Source: Parvibaculum sp.
GTDB taxonomy: Bacteria; Pseudomonadota; Alphaproteobacteria; Parvibaculales; Parvibaculaceae
Assembly: GCA_014359855.1 (NCBI GenBank)
Contig: JACIYQ010000326.1
Coordinates: 1-12,123 of the forward strand
DNA length: 12,123 nt
Reading direction: 5' to 3'
Shown here: in pieces, positions 6,854 through 12,123 of the stretch
How the letters are laid out: the number at the start of each line of letters is the position of its first letter
Numbering within the stretch: position 1 is the stretch's first letter
Position numbers and translations under genes: made by a program
Notes under the pieces: generated by a model
The model's input: the letters and a program-made list of their open reading frames with translations, nothing else
Told to the model about the DNA's origin: nothing
Databases searched by the model: none

Positions 6854-8716
6854 CTATTTCCCGCGATTGCGCAGCCCGCTCAATTGCGACACGTCGCGGA
6901 CGGCGCCGCGTGCCGCGCTGGTGGACATGGCGGCATAGGCCTGAAGCGCCGGAGAAACGCGGCGCTTGCGCACCTCCTTCGGCATCCAGCCGTCCTCTTC
7001 GGCCTGTTCGCGCCGTCCGGCCAGAACATCGTCCGCAACGGCGAGATGAATCTTGCGGGCCGGAATGTCGATCTCGATGAGATCGCCCGTCTCGACGAGG
7101 CCGATGGTGCCGCCTTCCGCCGCTTCCGGCGAGACATGGCCGATGGACAGGCCCGACGTACCGCCGGAAAAACGTCCATCCGTCACCAATGCGCAGAGTT
7201 TCCCCAGCCCCTTCGACTTGATGTAGCTCGTCGGGTAGAGCATTTCCTGCATGCCGGGTCCGCCGCGCGGACCTTCGTAGCGGATGAGAACGACTTCGCC
7301 GGCCTTGACCTCGTTGTTCAGAATGCCGAGGACGGCCGTGTCCTGACTTTCGTAGACGCGCGCAGGTCCCGAGAAAACGAGGTTCGAGGGATCGACGCCG
7401 GCCGTCTTCACGATGCAGCCATCCTCCGCCAGATTGCCATACAGCACGGCAAGGCCGCCATCCTTCGAATAGGCATGTTCGATGTCGCGGATGACGCCGT
7501 TCGCGCGGTCGAGATCGAGGTCGGGGTAGCGGCGCGACTGCGAGAAGGCTTCGGTGGTGCGCACGCCGCCCGGCGCGGCGCGGAAGAATTCATGCGCGTG
7601 ATTGCTCTTCGACTTGCGGATGTCCCAATGATCGATCGCCTCGCCCAGCGTCGGGCTGTGAACGGTCGGGACGTCGCGGTGGATGAGCCCGCCGCGATCG
7701 AGTTCGCCGAGAATGGCGAAGATACCGCCTGCGCGGTGCACGTCTTCCATGTGGACGTCGTTGCGCGCCGGCGCGACCTTCGAGAGGTTCGGCACATGGC
7801 GCGACAGGCGGTCGATGTCCTTCATCGTGAACGGCACCTCGCCTTCGAAGGCGGCGGCCAGAAGATGCAGGACCGTGTTCGTCGAACCGCCCATGGCAAT
7901 GTCGAGCGACATGGCATTTTCAAAGGCTTCGAACGTGGCGATGCTGCGCGGCAGAACGCCGGCATCGTCCGTCTCGTAATGGCGGCGGGTGATTTCGACG
8001 ATCAGCCGGCCGGCCTCGAGAAACAGTTCCTTGCGGTCTGAATGCGTGGCGAGCGTCGAGCCGTTGCCCGGCAGGGACAGGCCGAGCGCTTCCGTCAGGC
8101 AGTTCATCGAATTGGCGGTGAACATGCCGGAGCACGAGCCGCAGGTCGGACAGGCCGAACGCTCGATAACGGCAACCTGGTTGTCGGAAACCGTGTCGTC
8201 GGCGGCCGCGATCATGGCATCGATGAGGTCGATGGCGCGGTCCTCGTCGTCCCACTTCACCTTGCCCGCTTCCATCGGTCCGCCCGAGACGAAGACCACG
8301 GGAATATTGAGGCGCATGGCAGCCATCAGCATGCCGGGCGTGATCTTGTCGCAATTGGAGATGCAGACGAGCGCGTCGGCGCAATGCGCGTTGACCATGT
8401 ATTCGACGCTATCCGCGATGAGGTCGCGCGAGGGCAGGCTGTAGAGCATGCCGTCATGGCCCATGGCGATGCCGTCATCGACCGCGATGGTGTTGAACTC
8501 CTTGGCGACCCCGCCCGCCTTTTCGATTTCGCGGGCGACAAGCTGCCCCATATCCTTCAGGTGCACGTGGCCCGGCACGAACTGGGTGAAGGAATTGGCA
8601 ATGGCGATGATCGGCTTGCCGAAATCGCCGTCTTTCATGCCTGTGGCGCGCCAGAGACCGCGGGCACCCGCCATATTGCGGCCGTGGGTCGTGGTGCGGG
8701 AACGATAAGGAGGCAC
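6854..8716 (-). CDS. ilvD: Dihydroxy-acid dehydratase
   Basis: IlvD dehydrates 2,3-dihydroxy-3-methylbutanoate and its isoleucine-pathway analogue to 2-keto acids, the third common step of valine, leucine and isoleucine synthesis, using an Fe-S cluster and Mg. The 620-residue length matches E. coli IlvD (616). The N-terminus PPYRSRTTTHGRNMAGARG aligns with that enzyme. Cluster ligands appear as Cys122 (SNCDKITPG) and Cys195 in SACPTCGSCSGMF. AVDDGIAMGHDGM (Asp81) is the metal-binding region, and DGRFSGGTSG carries the catalytic serine region. The start is GTG at 8714-8716, backed by an AAAGGA Shine-Dalgarno 7-8 bases upstream and by the alignment. It sits between the methyltransferase and peptidase genes with no other branched-chain genes nearby. 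A hairpin lies in its leader. Confidence 0.97.
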   Translation of the reverse strand: MPPYRSRTTTHGRNMAGARGLWRATGMKDGDFGKPIIAIANSFTQFVPGHVHLKDMGQLVAREIEKAGGVAKEFNTIAVDDGIAMGHDGMLYSLPSRDLIADSVEYMVNAHCADALVCISNCDKITPGMLMAAMRLNIPVVFVSGGPMEAGKVKWDDEDRAIDLIDAMIAAADDTVSDNQVAVIERSACPTCGSCSGMFTANSMNCLTEALGLSLPGNGSTLATHSDRKELFLEAGRLIVEITRRHYETDDAGVLPRSIATFEAFENAMSLDIAMGGSTNTVLHLLAAAFEGEVPFTMKDIDRLSRHVPNLSKVAPARNDVHMEDVHRAGGIFAILGELDRGGLIHRDVPTVHSPTLGEAIDHWDIRKSKSNHAHEFFRAAPGGVRTTEAFSQSRRYPDLDLDRANGVIRDIEHAYSKDGGLAVLYGNLAEDGCIVKTAGVDPSNLVFSGPARVYESQDTAVLGILNNEVKAGEVVLIRYEGPRGGPGMQEMLYPTSYIKSKGLGKLCALVTDGRFSGGTSGLSIGHVSPEAAEGGTIGLVETGDLIEIDIPARKIHLAVADDVLAGRREQAEEDGWMPKEVRKRRVSPALQAYAAMSTSAARGAVRDVSQLSGLRNRGK

Positions 8717-8743
8717 GGGAATTTCCTTTCAACGGGGAAGCAA

Positions 8744-8780
8744 GGGCTCGCCACTTCATATCCATATAGTGGGCGAGGCC
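8744..8780 (-). promoter_or_regulatory. Stable hairpin in the ilvD leader
   Basis: CTCGCC-ACT (8747-8755) pairs with AGTGGGCGAG (8768-8777) with one bulged base, enclosing a 12-base A/T-rich loop; flanking GG/CC add pairs. On the minus strand it lies 28-64 bases upstream of the ilvD GTG and is not followed by a T-run. It may be a leader structure controlling ilvD, a processing site, or the 3' end of the upstream methyltransferase message. No leader peptide rich in Ile, Leu or Val codons is seen beside it. Confidence 0.45.
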
Positions 8781-8842
8781 GGGTATTTCTATCCGCGCGG
8801 AGGCGAACAGACAAACCCGCAAAAACCCTCATCCGGGTATGG

Positions 8843-9625
8843 TCAGCCCGGCTGGTCGAGCAGCAGCGCCTCGCCCCGGCGGAGCAGCGCCTCCGCCCGC
8901 TCGGTGAAGCGCCCGTCGCGGCCATGCAGCACAAGGCCGGGACGCAACACGAGCGGCGCCTTCGAGTCGCGCTGACCGCGCAGGATGACGCGAGAGGCGG
9001 GCTTGCCCGTGGCGGGCCAGAGCGGAAAGACCTCGATGCCGCCCAGATGCCCCGTCATCGCGCCCAGCAGGCCGGCCAGCGCATCCGCGCGGTGAATGAA
9101 GGTGACCGTGCCTTTCGGGCGCGCCATCACGCAGGCAAAGCGCACCCAGTCGTCGAGGTCGGAGCCGAGCGTCAGGTGAGCCTGCGCCTTGCTCTCATTG
9201 GGCGAGGCCGGGTTCGAGGCCGGATCGTGGAAGGGCGGATTGGCGAAAACATGGTGCCAGGCATTGGGCTCGAAACCCATCGCCACGAGGTCGCGCACCG
9301 GCTGGCCGATATCGCCCTCGACGATCGAGACCCGGTCGCCAAGTGCATTGCGGGTGATGTTTTCGCCTGCGAGCCGCGCAAGGCCGGGCTGCACTTCGAT
9401 CCCCGCCACCTCAAGCCCGCTCACACGCGAAGCGAGGCAGAGGCTCGCAACGCCGGCGCCCGCACCGGCTTCGAGGACCCGCTCGCCCGCCCGCGCGGGC
9501 ACGGCGGCGGCAAGCAGCACCGCGTCGAGCCCCGCGCGATAGCCCTTGGCGGGCTGGAGGATTTTCAGCCTTCCGTCCAGAAAGCCGTCATCGGTGGTGT
9601 CTTCGGGGGCCGCCATGCCGCTCAT
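8843..9625 (-). CDS. TrmN6-like tRNA1(Val) adenine-N6 methyltransferase
   Basis: A 260-residue SAM-dependent methyltransferase of the COG4123 type, whose E. coli member methylates A37 N6 of tRNA1(Val). The N-terminus FLDGRLKILQPAKGYRAGLD is typical of this family. The SAM-binding motif I, VLEAGAGAGVASL, lies at about 50-62. The acidic end of the next strand is GIEVQP, and the target-amino-group motif NPPF is at 129-132. The C-terminal part (GTVTFIHRADAL, ASRVILRGQRDSKAPL) also fits. The NPPF motif says amino-methylation of an adenine (or similar); the exact substrate is inferred from the family. Its ATG (9623-9625) overlaps the DUF2007 stop by ATGA, so the two are probably translationally coupled. 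ilvD follows after 126 bases. Function call is good at the family level, moderate for the tRNA target. Confidence 0.88.
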   Translation of the reverse strand: MSGMAAPEDTTDDGFLDGRLKILQPAKGYRAGLDAVLLAAAVPARAGERVLEAGAGAGVASLCLASRVSGLEVAGIEVQPGLARLAGENITRNALGDRVSIVEGDIGQPVRDLVAMGFEPNAWHHVFANPPFHDPASNPASPNESKAQAHLTLGSDLDDWVRFACVMARPKGTVTFIHRADALAGLLGAMTGHLGGIEVFPLWPATGKPASRVILRGQRDSKAPLVLRPGLVLHGRDGRFTERAEALLRRGEALLLDQPG

Positions 9626-9858
9626 CGGATCTCGCTCCCTCTGGCCTCGTCGAGAATCTTCCGGGCGCTCTCATAATCGTCGTCCGCCACCATGATACGC
9701 TTCGGCAGGACGCCGAGCGAGCCCTCGACAAGGCTCATATGGCTGTCCATTTCGAAAGGTTCTATGCCTTCCTCCCGCAACCTGTGCGTGAGGAAGGAGA
9801 TGAAAACCGTGTCGTTGGTGCGAATCAGCTCTTTCACGCGCTGCATGCCTCCAGACAT
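9622..9858 (-). CDS. DUF2007 domain protein
   Basis: A small acidic protein (78 residues from 9858, or 74 from an ATG at 9846) matching the DUF2007 pattern: KELIRTNDTVFISFLTHRL, then GIEPFEMDSHMSLVEGSLGV and LPKRIMVADDDYESARKIL. The fold is related to a signal-transduction-like ferredoxin-type domain, and its role is unknown; the family is often proposed to be a putative signal transducer. The start is uncertain: the ATG at 9856-9858 has GGAG only 2 bases away, and the ATG at 9844-9846 has GGAGG 1 base away, both too close for a normal site, while homology begins just after 9846. Its TGA overlaps the next gene's ATG, so it is the first gene of an operon with the TrmN6-like methyltransferase. 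It diverges from the polyprenyl synthase gene. Confidence 0.85.
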   Translation of the reverse strand: MSGGMQRVKELIRTNDTVFISFLTHRLREEGIEPFEMDSHMSLVEGSLGVLPKRIMVADDDYESARKILDEARGSEIR

Positions 9859-9929
9859 TGCTCCGCCGGACAGGTTGCGGCATATAGCCTGCGGACCTTG
9901 CCGCCCCCGGAGCCCCAACCTATGCTCCC

Positions 9930-9959
9930 TTGTGACGGCAGGATAACACAAGCTGTAAA
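9930..9959 (+). promoter_or_regulatory. Weak promoter candidate for the polyprenyl synthase gene
   Basis: TTGTGA (9930-9935) and TGTAAA (9954-9959) are spaced by 18 bases; each matches four of six consensus positions. A start near 9966 would give a leader of about 45 bases to the GTG at 10010 and would place the upstream ATG (9959) inside the -10 box. The divergent gap (9859-10009) also holds a CTATAT box on the minus strand (9882-9887) without a matching -35. Confidence 0.28.
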
Positions 9960-9976
9960 TGGAAAATCGGGTCTCC

Positions 9977-9991
9977 AGCCGGAAACCGGCT
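9977..9991 (+). other. Small hairpin upstream of the polyprenyl synthase ribosome binding site
   Basis: AGCCGG-AAA-CCGGCT is a perfect 6-bp stem with a 3-base loop, ending 7 bases before the AGGAG Shine-Dalgarno at 9999-10003. It is in the predicted untranslated leader if translation starts at 10010. Being so close to the ribosome binding site, it could affect translation; this is inference. Confidence 0.35.
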
Positions 9992-10009
9992 TCAATTCAG
10001 GAGTGGCGA

Positions 10010-11029
10010 GTGGGTGTTGTTGTTCCCCTGGAGGAAGATCGCGGTCGCGGCCAGAAAGCCGTAGCGCAGCTTCAGGCGCTGGTGGCGAGCGAAATGGAGG
10101 CCGTCAACGAGTTCATCCGGGAGCGGATGGCGTCCGACGTGCCGATGATCCCGGACCTCGCGAGCCATCTCATCAATTCGGGCGGCAAGCGGCTCAGGCC
10201 CATGCTCACCATCGCCTCTTCGCGGATGTGCGGCTACACCGGCAAGGACCACATCAAGCTCGCGGCTACCGTCGAGTTCCTGCACACGGCGACGCTCCTC
10301 CACGACGATGTGGTGGACGAGAGCGACTTGCGGCGCGGCAAGCGGACGGCGCGTACCATCTGGGGCAACCAGGCGAGCGTTCTCGTCGGCGATTTCCTGC
10401 TTGGCCGCGCCTTCAAGCTCATGGTCGAAACGAAGTCGCTGCGTGCGCTCGAAATCATCTCGGATGCCGCCTCCATCATTGCCGAAGGCGAGGTGATGCA
10501 GCTTGCCGCCGCCAAGGACACGGGCACGACGGAAGACGCCTATCTGCGCGTCATCTCGGCGAAGACGGCCGCCCTTTTCGCCGCAGCGACCGAAATCGGC
10601 GCCGTCATTTCCGGGCGCAACGGCAGCGAGGCCGCGGCGCTCGAATCCTATGGCCGCAATCTCGGCATCGCCTTCCAGCTTGTCGACGACGCGCTCGACT
10701 ATGGTGGCCGCGCGGCCTCGCTCGGCAAGAATGTCGGCGACGATTTCCGCGAGGGCAAGATCACGCTGCCCGTCGTTCTCGCCTTCCGGCGCGGCACGGC
10801 GGAGGAGCGCGCCTTCTGGCAGCGAACGCTGCAGGAAGGCGACCGGCAGGAGGGCGACCTCGAAAAGGCGGTCGAGTTCATGCAGCGCCATTCGGCGCTC
10901 AAGGATACCACCTCGCGCGCACGGCATTACGGCGCCATCGCCATCGATGCGCTGGCGATCTTCCCCGAGAGCGAGTACCGGGATGCGCTGACGCTGCTCG
11001 TCGAGTTCTGCATCAACCGAAATCATTGA
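10010..11029 (+). CDS. ispB: Long-chain polyprenyl diphosphate synthase (IspB-type)
   Basis: Adds isopentenyl diphosphate units to an allylic primer to make a long trans-polyprenyl chain, most likely the decaprenyl tail of ubiquinone-10 in an alphaproteobacterium. The 339-residue protein has GGKRLRP (58-64), the first Asp-rich motif DDVVD (99-103), RRGKRTART, QLAAAKD, and the second Asp-rich motif DDALD (226-230). A small residue, Ala94, lies five before the first motif, which in this family permits long products. I choose GTG at 10010-10012 because AGGAG (9999-10003) lies 6 bases before it, and the protein then begins VGVVVPL as in relatives by memory. An in-frame ATG at 9959 adds 17 residues but has no Shine-Dalgarno. 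It diverges from the DUF2007 operon. The stop is 18 bases from the ispE stop. Confidence 0.93.
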   Translation: MGVVVPLEEDRGRGQKAVAQLQALVASEMEAVNEFIRERMASDVPMIPDLASHLINSGGKRLRPMLTIASSRMCGYTGKDHIKLAATVEFLHTATLLHDDVVDESDLRRGKRTARTIWGNQASVLVGDFLLGRAFKLMVETKSLRALEIISDAASIIAEGEVMQLAAAKDTGTTEDAYLRVISAKTAALFAAATEIGAVISGRNGSEAAALESYGRNLGIAFQLVDDALDYGGRAASLGKNVGDDFREGKITLPVVLAFRRGTAEERAFWQRTLQEGDRQEGDLEKAVEFMQRHSALKDTTSRARHYGAIAIDALAIFPESEYRDALTLLVEFCINRNH

Positions 11030-11047
11030 TCTGGCACTGATCCGGTT

Positions 11048-11914
11048 TCAGACGGCCTCGCCCGCTGCGATCCACCAGCCGGGATGCGCGGTGGCAAGCG
11101 CGCGTGCCGCCTCGCTGGCCGCGGCCTCCGAGGGATAGAGGCCGAAGCATGTCGCGCCCGAGCCCGACATGCGCGCAATCAGGCAATCGGCCGTCGCCGC
11201 GATGGCGTCCCGCGCCTCGCCCACGGCCGGGGCGAGCGCAATGGCGGGTGCTTCGAGGCCGTTTCCCTCTTCCGCCGCCCAGCGCACGAGACGGTCGAGC
11301 GTCGGGAAGGCCGGCAGCGCCGGATCGGACGGCAATGCGTCGAGCGGCGGCGCCGCCAGTTCCCGGAAGACGGCGGGCGTCGAAAGCGCGATGCCGGGAT
11401 TGGCGAGCACCAGCCAGAAGGCGGGCAGCGGCAGGCGGGCGATCTTTTCCCCGACGCCCCACATCAAGGCGGAGGACGAGGCGAGACACACCGGCACATC
11501 GGCGCCGAGCGATGCGGCCAGCGTCGCGAGCGAGGCCTTGTCCGGCTCGATCTTCCAGAGCCGCATCAGCGCCCTCAGCGCCGCCGCCGCATCCGCCGAA
11601 CCGCCACCGATACCGGAGGCGACGGGCAGGTTCTTCTCAAGCGTGAGATGCGCACCCGCCGTCACCCCGGCAAGTTTGCGAAGTGCGCGCGCCGCCCGCA
11701 GCACGAGGTTGTCGGCTTCGGCTTCGAGCGCGGGCGCGAAAGCCCCGGTCACATCGAGCGACACATCATCGGCATGAGCCGCCGTCACCCTGTCGCCGAT
11801 GCGTGCGAAGGCGACGAGGCTGCGCAGCTCGTGATAGCCGTCCTCCCGGCGTCCCAGGATGCGAAGCGTCAGATTGATCTTGGCAAAGGCGTCTTCCGTC
11901 ACCGGCCCCGGCAT
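11048..11914 (-). CDS. ispE: 4-diphosphocytidyl-2-C-methyl-D-erythritol kinase
   Basis: IspE phosphorylates the 2-hydroxyl of 4-diphosphocytidyl-2-C-methylerythritol, the fourth step of the MEP pathway to isopentenyl diphosphate, in the cytoplasm. It is a GHMP kinase of 288 residues, the usual length. The N-terminal AFAKINLTLRI carries the catalytic Lys (K12), and DGYHELRSL follows. The ATP-binding motif LPVASGIGGGSADAAAA is at 96-112 and LGADVPVC gives the catalytic Asp139. The C-terminal MSGSGATCFGLY is the third GHMP motif. The ATG at 11912-11914 is 4 bases after the stop of the preceding TPR-type gene, so the two are probably co-transcribed and perhaps coupled. It supplies the precursor used by the convergent polyprenyl synthase. 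The stop is TGA at 11048-11050. Confidence 0.97.
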   Translation of the reverse strand: MPGPVTEDAFAKINLTLRILGRREDGYHELRSLVAFARIGDRVTAAHADDVSLDVTGAFAPALEAEADNLVLRAARALRKLAGVTAGAHLTLEKNLPVASGIGGGSADAAAALRALMRLWKIEPDKASLATLAASLGADVPVCLASSSALMWGVGEKIARLPLPAFWLVLANPGIALSTPAVFRELAAPPLDALPSDPALPAFPTLDRLVRWAAEEGNGLEAPAIALAPAVGEARDAIAATADCLIARMSGSGATCFGLYPSEAAASEAARALATAHPGWWIAAGEAV

Positions 11915-11918
11915 GGGT

Positions 11919-12123
11919 TCACGATCCCGCCGCGCCCGCAGGCATGCTGCCCTTGAGGTCGTTCTCGGCGCGTTCGCCCGCTTCGAGGCCGAGATCGAGC
12001 TTCGTGCGGAGGATTTCCTCGCGCTTGGCTTCCGGCTTCATGGAAAGCGCATGGCTCCACTGGAAGCGCGCCTCGATCTTGCGTCCGACCTTCCAGAGCG
12101 CGTCGCCGAGATGCTCGTTGATC
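11919..12123 (-). CDS. C-terminal end of a TPR repeat protein (partial)
   Basis: Only the last 67 codons are in the window; the start is off the right edge. The visible part, INEHLGDALWKVGRKIEARF then QWSHALSMKPEAKREEILR, is a typical tetratricopeptide helix pair (LGDALWKVGR...A..QW..AL) followed by KLDLGLEAGE and a flexible tail ending PAGAAGS. TPR proteins serve as protein-protein scaffolds, often exported or membrane-attached in such genomes; nothing here fixes a partner. The stop is TGA (11919-11921), 4 bases before the ispE start. Large TPR genes directly upstream of ispE are, as I recall, frequent in alphaproteobacteria. Confidence 0.82.
   Translation of the reverse strand, partial: INEHLGDALWKVGRKIEARFQWSHALSMKPEAKREEILRTKLDLGLEAGERAENDLKGSMPAGAAGS

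Noticed and set aside
5594..8041. An 815-codon plus-strand open frame opposite the small protein, S49 peptidase and ilvD
   Set aside because: It spans two recognised genes and their gap on the other strand, with Arg/His/Ala-rich content and no family resemblance.
8821..8838. Possible terminator after the methyltransferase (ACCC/GGGT with TTTTT on the minus strand)
   Set aside because: The stem is only 4 bp with a 6-base loop; too weak to list.
8717..8842. Classical branched-chain attenuator in the ilvD leader
   Set aside because: No short open frame rich in Leu, Val or Ile codons and no terminator with a T-run next to the hairpin.
8042..9676. A 544-codon plus-strand open frame opposite ilvD and the methyltransferase
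   Set aside because: Same antisense bias effect; it crosses the ilvD leader and has no recognisable motif.

Overview
The window looks like a chromosomal housekeeping segment of a high-GC alphaproteobacterium. The evidence is high GC with strong third-position bias, a two-subunit GlyQ/GlyS glycyl-tRNA synthetase, a pyruvate phosphate dikinase next to it, and the order DUF2007 - methyltransferase - S49 peptidase - small membrane protein - glyQ - glyS. The repeat family and gene order remind me of the Hyphomicrobiales and Parvibaculum, but that is recall and was not tested. No phage, transposase, CRISPR, rRNA or tRNA gene was seen.

Layout. Seven complete genes and one cut gene lie on the minus strand, reading right to left from about 9858 to 1: a DUF2007 protein (9622-9858), a TrmN6-like methyltransferase overlapping it by ATGA (8843-9625), ilvD (6854-8716, GTG start), an S49 peptidase (5873-6775), a 66-residue single-span membrane protein (5615-5815), glyQ (4540-5433), glyS (2202-4364) and ppdK (1-1952, C-terminus cut off by the window edge). 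A polyprenyl diphosphate synthase gene (10010-11029) diverges from this block on the plus strand. It converges, with only 18 bases between stops, on ispE (11048-11914, minus). ispE is preceded by the last 67 codons of a TPR-type protein (11919-12123).

Function. The block serves translation (GlyQ/GlyS, the tRNA methyltransferase), central carbon metabolism (PPDK), branched-chain amino acid synthesis (IlvD), envelope proteolysis (S49 peptidase) and isoprenoids (IspE early in the MEP pathway, the polyprenyl synthase late, probably for the ubiquinone side chain).

Unusual structure. The gaps on both sides of glyS carry paired palindromic repeats of one family, in opposite arrangements, and one copy runs almost to the glyS start codon. 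Inside glyS a patch of about 270 bases drops to about 47-50% GC with A/T-ending codons, in a gene otherwise near 65-70%. I found no convincing new multi-gene system. The most worthwhile leads are the repeats, the glyS patch, the hairpin in the ilvD leader and a likely start-codon correction for the polyprenyl synthase.
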